A stretch of 64,000 nt of DNA. Origin: Anisus vortex (lineage: Eukaryota > Mollusca > Gastropoda > Planorbidae). Both the position numbers and the translations under genes were made by a program. Shown here piece after piece: positions 1 through 12,202 of the stretch. The notes beneath the pieces are model-generated. The model was not told where the DNA came from. It saw only the letters and a list, made by a program, of their open reading frames with translations, and searched no databases. Position 1 is the first letter of the stretch, and each line of letters starts with the position of its first letter. The DNA lies in assembly GCA_949126835.1 (NCBI GenBank), contig OX421505.1:1235587-1299586 (forward strand), written 5' to 3'.

Positions 1-1030
1 GTGGTAGAAACAAACAAACAAAAAAAAAAAATTAAGAAGTTACTTAGGCAACCAACTGTTTAAGAGCTTAACATTTCAACCAATCAAAATGTTGAGTTTT
101 GAACATAACTTTTCTGTGTCCTTGACCTCAACTCAATATAATAATATACACTATTGACAGCAGACGACAGTATTAAGAGTTTCTATTTGTAACACAGTGA
201 GCAATAGATATATTTAAACTAATCAACTATTTCTACATGGTTGGCCTACATAATGGTTCTCTTCAGGTTATTGTGTTTTAAATCGGCGCGTTATATACTG
301 CCAGGCTAAACTTTACAATAGCAACTAGTTTGTACAGACAGACAGATGGACTAGATAAACAGACAAAGAAACAGACATACTTGTAGGTAAACGTGGATGG
401 ATGGACAGAAAGAGACATACATAATATGCATCAGAAGACAGACACACTAAACGATATATAGGCCTAAATAGATAGAAAATGCTGATATATAGAAAGATAG
501 ATATATACATGCTAGATTAGGCGTCGGAAACCTATGGCACACGTTCCAGACTTGGCACGCAGAGCGATTTCCAGAGGCACGCGGAAGAACCCTAAAAAAG
601 GCAATTCAAGTTTCTTCTACAATAAATTGAGTGGTAGAGCAGGATGACTTTTAGGGCTGTTGGCACGCCGAATGAATTAGAAATCCTACTTTAGCAGACT
701 ATTATCAAAAGGTCTCCAGCCCTTGTGCTAGATGGATGATATATATATATATGATATAGAAATAGATAGATGATGGAAATAAAATGTGATAGATGATAGT
801 TAGATAGATAGATTATATATTTATATAAAGATAATAGAAAGATAGATGAATGATATATACAAAGATAGATGATAGATAGATAGATAGATGATAGATGGAT
901 GATAAATAAATGACAGAGAGATAATAGATAGATGATGGAAAGAAATGGTGATAGATGATAGTTAGATAGATTATATAAAGATAATAGAAAGATATATGAA
1001 TGATATATAGATAGTTAAATAAAGGCAAAC
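1..1030. repeat. GATA/GACA-type simple repeats, AT-rich flank
   Basis: Degenerate runs of GATA, GATG and GACA units occupy about 340-510 and 725-1020. Open frames on the minus strand here (rich in Tyr, Ile, Leu and Ser) are translation of the repeat. No gene is visible in this stretch. Confidence 0.75.
533..720. mobile_element. Degraded hAT-type repeat fragment
   Basis: The words GCGTCGGAAACCTATGGCAC and repeated GGCACGC resemble the end at 13720-13787, which finishes GGTTGCCGACCCCTG. Both look like one family of non-autonomous hAT elements. No target duplication was found for this copy, so its limits are approximate. Confidence 0.35.
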
Positions 1031-1404
1031 ATCATACTTACAGAACTAATAAGGCTATTATACTCAATCCATCCACACTACAACAACATTTCCCTTAAAA
1101 ATAATGAAAGCACTTCAGGCCAGTCTCTATGTATAACAAGCTTCATGGTCTAACTAAGTGTTATGTATAACAAGCTTCATGGTTTAACTAAGTGTTAACA
1201 CTTAACTCACAAACACATTGGCTGTGTCACACAAAGAGAAACTCACTCAACAGAGGATTGGAGGGTTGGGGGAGGGGGAGGAAAAGGGAGCTGTAAGTTA
1301 ACATTCAGATTTATGAGTGGACTCAAAACCAATACATAGAAACCACAAAAAAACAATATATTTCTTTACATATTAAATAAAACCTTCCTCTCCCACAACT
1401 ATAA

Positions 1405-1435
<31 letters not shown>

Positions 1436-2456
1436 CATGATCATTGGCTCCATAGTCTTGGAAGACGATTAGATTTGCGCTCCTGTGATTTGGCCAGCCC
1501 TGCAGAATTAACTGTGTCTGTGGAGACCTATCCTTGAGAGACAGGCTCTGTATATATAAAGTAGACTGTGTGTGTGTGGATTCCTATCTCCATTGGTTAA
1601 TTTAAAGACATGTGAAATTATTGTCTCTTATTTACTGCATGTGTCTTCCCTAGCTGAGTGATAAGCTTATCCGACAGCCACGCAGGCGACCTGGGTTCAA
1701 TTCCCTACTGATAACATTCTTTTTCTACTTTTTATAAATGTCCATTAATATTACTTTTTGTTAAAAATTGTAAAGAATTTCAGGACTTAAAGTTTTCTAA
1801 AATGTTTTTAGTAAGTAAACTCTAATCATTATATTTAAGACACATGCTGGAGAGGGGGGTTCGATTCTCAGCCAGGGATAGTCCAAATTAAAATTATTAT
1901 AACTTTCTGTACACTGTAGTCTATAACATTTTTATCAGTGGCTATAGACTCAATGTATTTTTATTGGGATGTGGCTTTTTGTGTCATATACAAACATTTA
2001 AAATGTCGTTCCTTAAAACTAATGTTGTATAGAAATGTTAAAAATGTCATTTCCTAAATGTACAAGCTCAAAGTAAGAAAAATAGCCAAAAACCCCCACA
2101 AATGACATGGAAAAGAGAAGACCCCCCATGTGAAAAAGGTCTATGTAAGGTTGTCAGTGGACTGAGAAAAATTGTGGCTTGAATGAAAAATTACATCAAC
2201 AAAAAAACAACAAGTACACAAGTACACAGAATACATGGAGGCAATTCTACATGCATTTATTGTTAGAAACTAAGAAAAAAGAAGCAAAAAAAGAGAAAGA
2301 CATGAACAGATTAAAGAGCCTCAAGGTTGAAACAATGTGCATTTTTGTTTTTGCTTTTCTGCACAAGAGATGTTTTTAATGTTAACTTGACAACAAATTA
2401 AACCTTGTTTCTAAATTGTTTTGATTGTTTTTTGTAAGAAATATAACTTATGTTAT
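1031..2456. other. AT-rich stretch without a recognisable gene
   Basis: It holds a G-rich patch near 1260-1290, a CT/TA microsatellite at 1405-1435, and two tRNA-like scraps. One at 1648-1706 has a B-box-like GGGTTCAATTCC; the other at 1846-1880 has GGGTTCGATTC. They look like SINE debris. A 66-codon frame at 2179-2379 is Lys/Asn-rich and has no recognisable similarity. Confidence 0.5.
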
Positions 2457-2700
2457 ATGTGTCTGAGAGCGGCAGCGCGTTCGGCCGGTGAACCAAAGGT
2501 CCTGGGTCTGAATCTTGGTGGAGGCTAGGATTTTTTTCCTGGGTCTGGAAGGTATCCCTGAGTCTACTCAGCTCTGATAAGTGCCAGACCTTAGTTGGGG
2601 TAAAGTAAAGGTGGCTGGGCATGGTGCTGGCCACACAATCACCTAGTATGCCATGGCAACAGAAACTGGTAAACGCTGCATCTCCAGCCATATGAATCAA
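2457..2700 (+). repeat. tRNA-derived SINE
   Basis: An A-box-like region (GAGAGCGGCAGCGCGTTCGG) is followed about 35 bp later by a B-box-like GGGTCTGAATC. A tRNA-unrelated body follows (CTGGGTCTGGAAGGTATCC, then AGTTGGGGTAAAGTAAAGG). The same body appears reversed at 2975-3160 and 21365-21660, and the same head at 57108. The repeated head-body architecture supports a SINE family. Confidence 0.7.
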
Positions 2701-2974
2701 TGTACTTTTATTGGAATTTGGCTTGTGTCATATACAAACGACGGGATACTGTACTTATATGTTGCTGAGACTCCTGCTGTACATAAATAGTGTTGCCTTT
2801 ATGTTAAATGCCAGGCAGACAAAAAATTAAAGAATTTGTAGGAATTTTTTGTTTCTTCTGTAACAAAATTTAAAGTGGACACAAACCAATAGAGTAAAAA
2901 AATAAAATAAAGTATCTCTTACAACAAGTTGATCATAGGGCCAGTGAAGTTGCGTTCACCAGTTTACATACAAG

Positions 2975-3160
2975 GGGATGTGTGCCCAGCCACCTTTTAC
3001 TTTACTCCAACTGATGTCAGGTGCCCATCAGAACTGGGCAGACTCAGGGAAACCCTTGAGTACCCGGGAAAAATTCCAGGTCTTCTACAGGATTCGAACC
3101 CAGGACCTTGGGTAGGTCAGCCGAACGTGCCATCGCTCTGCACCCCAATCCAATAGCTCT
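2975..3160 (-). repeat. tRNA-derived SINE, minus orientation
   Basis: The reverse complement of the body at 2457-2700 is seen (CCACCTTTTACTTTACTCCA, then AGACTCAGGGAAACCC), followed by a reversed B box (GATTCGAACCCAGGACC) and a degenerate A box. Confidence 0.65.
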
Positions 3161-3980
3161 ACATTATTCATGTCTTTGTTTGTTTTTGTTAAACAGCCTC
3201 AAGGCCCCAACAGCTTAGGAAAAAATAGCAAAAACAAAGGTGGGGAAACAAAAAGTAACATTGCGATTTGCGATAAACTTGGAGGAGCCTACCTCAGCCA
3301 TACAAGAAGTTTGTATCTAACACCATCTATAAGCTTTGGTTAGAAAAAAGAGAGGACAATACTGTGTTAGATTTAAATAGCAGACATAGAAATAAGAGTT
3401 TAAAAAGGAGAAATGCTAATTTTTTAAGAAGTTTTTAATCAATGACAAAAAATGTAAAATCAAGGGAGGCGATAGCCAAAAGTAAAAACTATATTCCTTC
3501 AGAAGAATTTATTTTAATAAAATTATATGGCGGTACATAAAATATACAAAGCAAAATGTTTGTTTATATCTTTGTATTCTTTAATTAGGGCCCTAAGTGC
3601 TTTGTGGATATTATATAAAACAACAACAAGCAAAAAAAAAAGTAAATTCTTACCTCCCCCTGGTTAATAAAGCCAAAGAATGTGATTGGATAAGTCCGAG
3701 CAAGTGAGCTCCCTTGTCTAAGTTCTCAACATGGCTGCACTCCCAGCATGCACTGTTATAACAACAACAACATGCAGAAAGAAAAAAACAAGAAAATTAA
3801 GTGTTAATTGAATGCCACAATGTTAGTATAAAAAGTATTACACTATAGCATAGCTGAAAATGAAGATGTGAACCTATGTGCAACTGTTACACATGTATAA
3901 GACATTATATGAAATAGAACCAATACTTGCATGTATAATGTTGTAACACAATTAATGGAAAGCTAAGTCTTATCTTACAT
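3161..3980. other. AT-rich stretch without a recognisable gene
   Basis: Short A-runs and mixed sequence; nothing conserved is recognisable on either strand. Confidence 0.5.
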
Positions 3981-4434
3981 CAGCAGTTCCCAACCTGTCG
4001 GTTGTGACCCTTTAGGGGGTCGAATGACCATTGTAAGGGAGTTGCCAAAGACCATCGGAAAATAATTTTTTTTCCAGCTTGTTGGTTATCAAGTCTTTTA
4101 TTTAATACAGAAGTAGACGTGTTGTAGAAGATGATCTTAGGTGTGCTATTGCAAAGACTGCTCCAAGAATTTCTGACCCGGTGAGAAAGATACAATCTCA
4201 AACATAGAGATATTGGCCTATATCTTACAATATATATAATTGCATATGGGTTAAATATTTAATTTAAATAAATAAAAATACATCCTACATATCAAATATT
4301 TACATTACAATTCATAACAGTATCAAATAACAATAATAAAGTAGCAACGAAAAAAAAAATGTATTGCTGGGGGTCACCACAGCGTGAATATCTGTAAAAA
4401 GGGGTCATGGCCTAAAAAAGGTTGGGAACCACTG
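3981..4434 (+). mobile_element. SPIN-like hAT DNA transposon remnant
   Basis: The ends are CAGCAGTTCCCAACCTGTCG and AAAGGTTGGGAACCACTG, forming imperfect terminal inverted repeats. They are flanked by 8-bp near-duplicates TCTTACAT (3973-3980) and TCTAACAT (4435-4442). The subterminal words GGGGGTCGAATGACC, AAGACCATCGGAAAA and GGGGTCACCACAGCGTGA match the SPIN family as I know it. Inside, on the plus strand near 4115-4206, a frame reading DDLRCAIAKTAPRIS and ending at a stop resembles the C-terminal tail of hAT transposases. It is therefore an internally deleted relic rather than the shortest non-autonomous form. SPIN is known for horizontal transfer among vertebrates and to a pond snail. Confidence 0.8.
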
Positions 4435-4444
4435 TCTAACATGT

Positions 4445-4625
4445 TAAAGAAGCTCCTTCTATAAAGAAGATTATTGCATCCTTTATGTGGTTTATACATG
4501 GTTTGAGTCTAGTTTTGCATTTTGATTAGTGTTTTAAATGATGTTAAGTTACTGGTTTTCCTGGTTTGCTCAGGCAACCCATTTCATGCAGGGTTGCCAC
4601 TCAGGAAGAAAGATAATTAATGGCA
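4445..4625 (-). mobile_element. 3' fragment of a non-LTR retrotransposon
   Basis: The words GTTAAGTTACTGGTTTTCCT and GGTTTGCTCAGGCAACCCAT are the reverse complement of a segment at 20570-20790 that encodes the end of a reverse transcriptase ORF (PSGIRAWNGLPEQTRK). Further copies lie at 18815-18880, 50800-50860, 52900-52985 and 57505-57690, so this is an interspersed family, 5'-truncated here. Confidence 0.6.
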
Positions 4626-5370
4626 GATTTCACAAAACGGCAACCAAATTGCTAGACCTTTTTATATTTGTTGTAAAAATTAAAATTGTTTTTACAAAAT
4701 GATGTCTTTTATTTAGTTTTTACTACAAATTTTAGTGTTTATTTTTTTATAGAATTATTTAGCTACATCATTATTGGGCTTTTAAGCTAATAGTTATTTA
4801 TGTTGTGCTTTGTTATTATTTTTGTACAAATAATAATTTTTCTTACGCAAGTCATTGGACTTAGAATTACGTTAGCCAATAAAATAGCAGCTTTGTCTGA
4901 CTTACAACATTATGTCTTCATTGGCCTTCATGGAGATATATTTTTTTACTTTAAAATAATCACTCTTTGCATACATTTAGCAGAGAACTATAATTAAAAT
5001 TATGGTGGATTGTAAACAAGAAGTTGGAAATCTAAAACTAAATGTGTGTAAATAGTGCTTTTGAGAAAATTTTTTATTGAAACTTATTGATAGCGATCAA
5101 ACAAGTATAGACTATAAAGTAACCAAACGCAAACATAGCGGACAGAAACAGGGTAAAAGTTACGGTGTATAAAATAGAGAGACTAAACGCATTTTACTAG
5201 CCAGCAACAACTAACAAGACATCTATCAGACTGAACGTATTTATTTTAAAAAATTTATTTTTAAATTTACACATTTGAACATTTTCATAATCTTGATTCT
5301 ACTTTTAAAATTTGCTCCTAACACAAAATTCTTCTTACCAATGGCACTTTTATTACGCTTGCAATTAGTT
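4626..5370. other. AT-rich stretch without a recognisable gene
   Basis: A 65-codon frame at 4800-4997 is hydrophobic by composition only; nothing is recognised. Confidence 0.5.
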
Positions 5371-5378
5371 AACTAGCT

Positions 5379-7124
5379 TAGGCAGGTCGGCAACCTTTTG
5401 TATAAAACACAGTGTGCTAAAGAATGATTTCTGATTCATTCAGCTTGCCAACAGCCTAAAAGTAGCATGTCCAAAGCCCCCTGTCAAAAGCGTGGAATTC
5501 CACTGTTAGACTGCAGTGGTTGACTTTAGCAGGCCGTTGCATTTAATGTAATGTATATTTGTTATGTCTGAGAGAATGAAAGTTTAAAATATATGTATGG
5601 ACAAAAAGTTTATGTTGTTTTTGTGTCAAAAATGTGAGTATTTTGCGAACAATAATGGATAAACCCGACCAAAACAGCTTCCGACTTGCGTGACACAAAG
5701 TGGCACTGTAATATGTAGGGCTTCGTGTTATACTTGCTCTCTTCAAATGTGAATTCCAAAGTCATTTTTCATTGGATGAAGACAAAATTTTGGGAGCAAT
5801 CAGAGGACACCTTACTGAGCAGTTTAGTATGTTCTACATTTCCCATAAGTTCAACCAAAGCAGAGAAAAATGGTTTTAAGTTTGTGTCATATTTTCTGTT
5901 AAAATTCTAAATTTTTTTAGAGCCAACATTTCCTAACTATACATAATGAATGATATATCATTAGAATCTGTATCCTTTCAGCTTTTTAGAGATACAATTT
6001 TTATGTTAGGATGTTGTGATCTCACTTTGGTATTAAGCCACGAAGTTGGGTACCCTAATTGAAGTGACGTCCGGTCTTTGCATAGCCTTGTTTTTTATAT
6101 GCCAATCATAATTTCATGAGGAGATGTCTGTCCAATTAGGTAGTGCAGGACATTCTCATGAGAGTGATGCAAAAATTATGAAAATCGTACAGAAAAAAAG
6201 AAAGTTATGGCAATTTTTAATATTGGCCAATCGGCTTGCAATTTATTTTGTATACAATATGCAAATTTTATGCAAATTAGACAATTTTTACATGCCGTGT
6301 GGAGTTTTTGAGCGCACCACTGGATTTGGCATGTCTTTTTCTTTCAGGATACCAAATTTTATCAGTTTTTAATAACAAATGATGATGATAAGTAAAAAAA
6401 ACTTGCTTATTTTTGTTCAATTGAACTTCAATGAACGATGCCATAAAATTCTTGTTGTTCTGAGCCAGAAATGTTCGAAAAATGGTCAAAATTTACTGTC
6501 TTTAATTACTCACTTATTATTTGTCGGATTTTTAAAAATCAAAGTGTTCTGTGATCAGCTTTCTGAGATCTACACAGAAAACAAATAATTCAAGTAGAAT
6601 TTAATAAACAAAAAAGCATGTGGACATGCTACTAAAAGGCAGGGTTCTCACATTTTTTCTAAAAAACAATTCAAGGCTGTTTCCAGACTATTTCAAGGCT
6701 ATAAGAGCCAAATTTCAGGCTGCTGGAACACGTTATTTGGAAAATGGTCACACCCCTCCTCCCCCTAAGTGACCTAAATATTGCGTGAATGAGGTATTAA
6801 TCTAAGGCTCGGTCAGTGGGCATTTATGGAGTATATAAATTGGATTGGCGTTTTTTTGTCTGACCTTCATTTTTATAATAAATTTAGATATAAATATAGA
6901 TTTAGATAAATTTCCAGGCTAACAGGCTGTTTTTCTAGGCTAAAATGCCAATGTTCAAGGTTGTCCAGGCCTGGATTTGTTTTTTTTGAAATTCCAGACT
7001 TTTCCAGACTGTGTGAGAACGCTGAAAAGGCCTAAAAGCCATCCTGCTGTAGCATTAAATTTCTTGTCGAAGAGACTTGAATAGCCTTTTAAGGCCTCTT
7101 CGTGTTGTAGGTTGCTAACCCCTG
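5379..7124. mobile_element. hAT-type DNA transposon, non-autonomous
   Basis: A 1.75-kb segment is bounded by perfect 8-bp direct repeats AACTAGCT (5371-5378 and 7125-7132). Its ends carry inverted GGTCGGCAACC (left) and GGTTGCTAACCCCTG (right), a hAT-like signature, with a two-base difference at the left tip. Internal frames (for example 6124-6372) have no recognised transposase motifs, so mobility would need help from another element. A second, shorter inverted-repeat element is nested at 6640-7022. Confidence 0.65.
6640..7022. mobile_element. Nested miniature inverted-repeat element
   Basis: The left end CAGGGTTCTCACA and right end TGTGAGAACGC(TG) are inverted. The flanks share AAAAGG (6632-6639 CTAAAAGG; 7023-7030 TGAAAAGG). 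The interior is built of AAGGCTGTTTCCAGAC-like words pointing in both directions, consistent with a small hAT-type MITE. Exact limits are uncertain. Confidence 0.45.
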
Positions 7125-7132
7125 AACTAGCT

Positions 7133-9002
7133 CATAAAATCAATATATATTATATTGCGGTTGAATACTTTTGAAAAATGCTGTTTTCATAAAAATATGT
7201 TTAGGTCATATTTGGACTTGTAATTGTAGATGGATTTCTACATGCTTTTTAGATCTATGTTTTACAGTGATTTAGGCCTAGCATGCACTAATGACTAGGC
7301 TAGGCTAACGAACGACTAATGCTAAGTTTGGACTGAAGTTTTATTTGTATATAAATATAGGCCTATATTATATTAGACCCTAGCTATATTATAGGCTTTA
7401 GATAGGAGTTATAGTAAAAATAGTACAGGCCTAAAATTCTAAAATAGATCAAATAATAACAAGCAAACATGATTTTAACAAGGTCGGTTAAAGCTACTTT
7501 ATTGTTTACTTAAATTACTTGTAGTTTATGATTTATTAGGGCCATTCTGTCGTCTGCGCATAGAACTGTCACCAACGGGATATGCGCTATATAAGCACCG
7601 TTATTATTATTATTATTATTATTATATTGTATATTACTATATTATACTATATACTATATACTAGGCTATATAATAGTATATAGGCCTACTACTATATAAT
7701 ATAGCCTATATATTTTTAGTTTAGGCTAATATCTTATAAGTTTACAGACGTTCCTTCTAGATAGAAGATTATTACGTCCACTAGGCCCAAAACTCCTGCA
7801 GGGCGAAAGGGATCCGTCGGTGGCAGGGCTAGAACCCGCGACCTGTCAGTTGGTTTTTGGCTTGGTTGACAGTCCGGTGAACTAACCGCTGGACCAGCCG
7901 GCTATTTAGTTAGGCCTAGTCTAGGCCTACATTTGATTTAGCCTAGTTTAGTTTAGTCACTTAAGTTTAGTTAAAGTAGTTAAACTAGTTAGTCTAAGTT
8001 AGTAACAGAATAATAATAATAATAGTAATAGGCTAATATTTACTAATATAATTTATATAATATAGTATATAGTCTAGATTCTATAAATATAATGATCCAT
8101 GTTACCATGTTAAACTTAATGATTAATGTTACGCAGGAATGCTCCATTGGCCTGGCTTGGATTATTCTTAAGAAAGAGAATATTATAAAAAAAAATTAAA
8201 ATGACGTTCAACTATACCTGCATAATAATACATTAAAAAAACAGCACCACACAATAGTTAATCCTAATATTGAACTTGAACTGAACACTGAGCAAACTTA
8301 TTAAGATACAAAATAATATCGGCTCACGAAATCAAACATGCAAGTGGTTGTTATCAACTTTGTGATCAAATAGACAGATGAATTTAGGCCTACATAGCCG
8401 TAAAAGTAAAAGTTACCACCAAAATTTTTAAACACTTTTTTTGTCTTAACAGTAAGCAAAGCACTTTTTTTATTATATGGTATAATATTATTATTATATT
8501 ATTTCGGGCAATGTTTTTAACCCTGAATTATTATTTTACATCAAATATTAGACATACAGTCTTAGTATTAAAATGGTTTAGTTGATCCAAGGGCACTTAT
8601 CAAGGAAAAATGTATAGTCTTAGAGCTAGTGATGGTGTCCCCTTGCCGATTAGTATCGTAAAGCAGTGTTACCATTTACACGAGTTTCTATATCTAATAA
8701 ATCCCGGTCGCAAACTTAATCACATAATATGGGGTGAAAAAAATAAATCAAATAGGTCAAGCTCAATGATACAAAGTCCAAAAGTAAAATCACACTTAAG
8801 TTTACTGTACGAACGCAATGGAGATAAATTAAGAAACCGACATTGTCGGTGACAATATTATAATTTATTTTTAAAATGTAGCCTAGGCTATTAGAAAAGA
8901 CACAATTTGTAATAAGCAACTAAGTAATTAAAGCAGATTCAATTTCTGTTGTTTTTATCCTGGTTACATGTTGTTAATGAATATACATCATATGTATGAC
9001 AC
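7133..9002. other. AT-rich repeats with AGGCCTA tracts; no gene
   Basis: TATAGGCCTA-rich DNA fills 7260-7730 and 7910-8100. At 7556-7626 a GCGCTATATAAGCACC word followed by (TTA)n looks like the 3' tail of a retroposon. The 80-codon frame at 8610-8852 has no recognisable similarity. Confidence 0.5.
7735..7910 (-). repeat. tRNA-derived SINE, minus orientation (second family)
   Basis: It is the reverse complement of the SINE at 20010-20180. A reversed A box lies in CCGCTGGACCAGCCGGCTAT and a reversed B box in GGCAGGGCTAGAACCCGCGA. The GACGTTCCTTCTAGATAGAA word is shared with the other copy. Confidence 0.65.
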
Positions 9003-9095
9003 TGTGTGACCCACCAACTAAAGAAAACATTAAAACAAATAGAACAAATTCAGAAAAGAGCTGCGAGGTTTATTACTAGTGAATTTTCACAATTG
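9003..9095 (+). pseudogene. Reverse transcriptase C-terminal fragment
   Basis: The frame reads LKQIEQIQKRAARFITSEFS, the motif that typically follows the palm/thumb region of Jockey/CR1-like reverse transcriptases. Only about 30 codons remain before the THAP-like segment. Confidence 0.5.
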
Positions 9096-9201
9096 GCCTT
9101 ATACGCGCGTCCGCCATTAAGAAACGAAAACGAGGCATCGAGCCTATTCGGAAGAAAATGGCCGATATTTGGGCCGATATTGTTCTTATTGTTTAAGCAC
9201 C

Positions 9202-9332
9202 ATGGTTCATTGTTGTGTACTTTTTTGTTGCAATAACCAAAAAACGTTATCAAAATTTAAATCACACAACTGGAAGAAGACCTAGTTTCCATGCTTTTCC
9301 ATTATCTCGACTAAGAAAAAATGGAATGGCTT
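9202..9332 (+). pseudogene. Relic THAP-domain exon split by a transposon
   Basis: From the ATG at 9202 the frame shows a Cys-rich start (CCVLFCCNN), as in the N-terminal zinc-coordinating part of THAP domains. After a frame change come SFHAFP, the family's conserved F-x-x-F-P core, and RLRK. On the far side of the inserted element, 14147-14193 continues with EWLIKIRRDEG and ends at TAG. The Trp and following basic stretch are where THAP proteins have their conserved W. At least one frameshift lies before the insertion, so the exon was probably already decaying. No C-x2-H partner was found downstream. THAP domains bind DNA in host regulators and in P-element transposases; which of these this came from cannot be told. 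Confidence 0.55.
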
Positions 9333-9844
9333 CAGTGGCGTAGCTAGGGAGGGGCAGGGGGGGGGGGAACATATGTCCCCGGGCTCCACGTTAGGGGGCG
9401 CCAAAATGAGTATTAAAACTAATTATTTAATTTTATTTTGATGTAAACTAATGTATCCCAAATACATTTGCAAGATTGAATTTTGGAGCTCTACAAATAT
9501 CTTTATTACAAACCAGTTGGCAAGCATGATGTTAGCGCCCCCGTTGAGCATTAAGGGGCGCCATTATACTCATAAACAAATAACACATCCACAATGTAGA
9601 ATTGCTGATGGCGTTTTTTTTTTAAACAAAGATCAGTTCGGGTTCAAATATTATTCTTCATATACTGAAAGTGAGGTGGCATCTGGTTTTAAAAATTATT
9701 CAGGTTGAATAATTTCGAGTCGAATAAGCTTATAGGATTTTACGTGAGTGCAAGAATTGATAACTCTCAGATCCATACCCTTTCAGCATAGAGGCAGTCT
9801 CCGTCGTCGGCATCCGTCCGTCTCCAAGAGACGATGGTGTAGCT

Positions 9845-12190
9845 TCACGGCAAAGGTGACCAGCTGCACCGTCGAGAATGGCTGTGTAGGCCAACTCGGG
9901 AGTGGCAATCCCTGCCGCACTTCAGGCATTTGAAGGTGGATGGCTGTTGCAGTAGAACCTTCCGTCTCGCTTTTTTCTGGATGGCAGCATCCTTGCGCCC
10001 AGTTTCTGCGCGGGATGTGCCAAGCCTGACTGCAAGCCTCCAGGTTGGTCGGTCAGAAGCTTGGCATTCCCATGTGTCAAGGTCAATTGAGCTCTCGTTC
10101 AGGTCCCTTTTGCAAAGGTCCTTGAAGCGCAGTTTTGAGCGCCCTATTTTCCGGTGGCCTTCGACCGGTTCTCCATAGAGGAGGTCTTTAGGAATGCGAC
10201 CTGCATTCATCCTCTTCACATGGCCGAGCCACCTGAGGCGTTTCTCGCTGAGCACAGCGTGAAGGCTGCACAGGTTGGCTCTCTCCAGCACCTCTGTGTT
10301 GGAGACCCTATCCTGCCACTTGATCTGCAGTATTCTCCGTAGGCACCTCATATGGAAGCTGTTGAGTTTCTTCTCGTGCCTCGCGTAGGTGGCCCATGAC
10401 TCACAGCCATACAGGAGAGTGCTGAGTACGCAGGCGTGGTAGACGCGCAGTCTAGTCCTCTCGGTGAGGCTGGAGTTGTCCCACACTCGCTGTTTTAGTT
10501 GGGCCATGACTGTGGCTGCCCTGGCGATCCTGCTGTTGATCTCCAAGTCGATGGACTGTGAACTCGAGATAATGGACCCGAGGTAGGTGAAGTTCTCGAC
10601 AACCTCCAAGGTGTGCCCATCGATGACAATGTTTGGAGGGGTCTCCGTGCCCTGAGCCATGACGTTTGTCTTTTTCAGGCTTACAGTCACGCCGAACTCC
10701 TTGCATGCATGGGAGAAGCAAGTGACGAGCTGCTGGAGTCCGTCTTCGGTGTGTGATGTCAAGGCAGCATCATCAGCGAAGAGCATCTCGCGAATGAGGA
10801 CCTTTGTGACCTTGGTCTTGGCACGAAGACGCGCTATGTTGTTGAGCTTGCCATCGGACCTGGTGTGAATGAAAACACCCTCGCTGCAGTCCTTGAAGGC
10901 GTGTTGGAGGAGCATGGAGAAAAAGATGCCGAAGAGTGTAGGCGCAAGGACGCAGCCCTGCTTTACTCCGCTGCTGACTGGGAATTCCTTGGATGTTGCG
11001 CCATTGTAGCAAACAGTGCTGTGCATGTTGTCGTGGAAGGACCTGACCACCGCAAGCAGGTGTGGGGGACATCCAATCTTCTGCAGCAAGCTGAATAGTC
11101 CGCCTCGGCTGACCAGATCAAATGCCTTTGTGAGGTCGATGAAGGCTATATAGAGTGGCATCTGCTGTTCCTGACACTTCTCCTGGAGCTGGCGTAGTGA
11201 GAAGATCATGTCAACTGTTGATCGACCAGCCCTGAAGCCACACTGTGACTCTGGGTAGATGCGTGAAGCGAGGGCCTGCAGGCGGTTAAGGATGACGCGA
11301 GCGTACGCTTTACCAACGATGCTGAGGAGGGAGATGCCCCGATAGTTGTTACAGTCACTCCTGTCACCTTTGTTTTTATACAAAGTGACGATGTTAGCAT
11401 CTCTCATGTCTTGGGGAATGTAACCCTATTCCCAGCAAAGGCATAAGAGGTCGTGAAGTTGCTGTCGCAGGGCTGGTTTCCCGCACTTTAGTACTTCTGG
11501 TGGGATTCCGTCGATCCCAGGTGCTTTACCACAGGCGAGACGGTCGATGGCCTTGCTGAGCTCATCCAAAGTGGGTGGAGTGTCACGCTCCTTCATGACC
11601 GGCAGGTCAGATATCGCTCTGAGAGCTGAGTCTGTTACAGTGTTCTGCGTTGCGTACAGTTCATGGTAATGCTCTACCCACCTCTGCATCTGCCTTTCAA
11701 GATCGGTGATAACCTCGCCTGTTTTGGACTTGAGGGGGGCTGTCTTAGAGGGGGTTGGACCTATTGCCTTCTTGATGCCCTCGTACATCCCTCTTGCGTT
11801 GCCTGTATCGGCAGCTGTCTGAATGCTGTCACAGATATTCAGCCAGTAGGTGTTGGCACAATGACGGGCAGTCTGCTGGGCTTTGCTCCTGGCAGTTCGT
11901 AGAGCTTGTAGTGTACTGGGACTAGGCGTAGCCTTGTAGGCCAGAAGGGCTTTCCTCTTAGCCTCTGTCACGGGTTCCATTTCCTCCCAATGGGCCTCGT
12001 ACCAGTCAGCATTCTTCCGCTCTTTCTTCCCGTAAACAGTGATGGCTGCGTTGTACATGGCGTCGCGGAGGCGTGGCCACTTGGAGTTGATGGTGTCATC
12101 AGCTGTTTCCACTTTGAGGGCACCGTCGAGTATGCTAATGAGCTGTTGGGTATTCTCAGGGTTTATGACACAGCTGGTGTTGATGCGTTA
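9845..12190 (-). pseudogene. Non-LTR retrotransposon reverse transcriptase, one nonsense codon
   Basis: The reading frame stays open for about 780 codons apart from one TAG at 11426-11428. The upstream part (12112-11429) covers the linker and the first RT motif (CGKAPGIDGIPPEVLKCGK). The downstream part (11407-9845) has NNYRGISLLS, AFIDLTKAFDLVSR, SSGVKQGCVLAPTLF and the catalytic box LFADDAALTS, then a thumb region. It ends in a C2H2 zinc-finger-like CLKCGRDCHSRVGLHSHSRR. No endonuclease domain is present, so it is 5'-truncated near 12190. The intact frame suggests recent arrival. The same RT type, heavily decayed, appears at 23920-24290 and 49520-50250. The clade is not assigned. Confidence 0.85.
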
Positions 12191-12202
12191 TATGACAATT
12201 AA

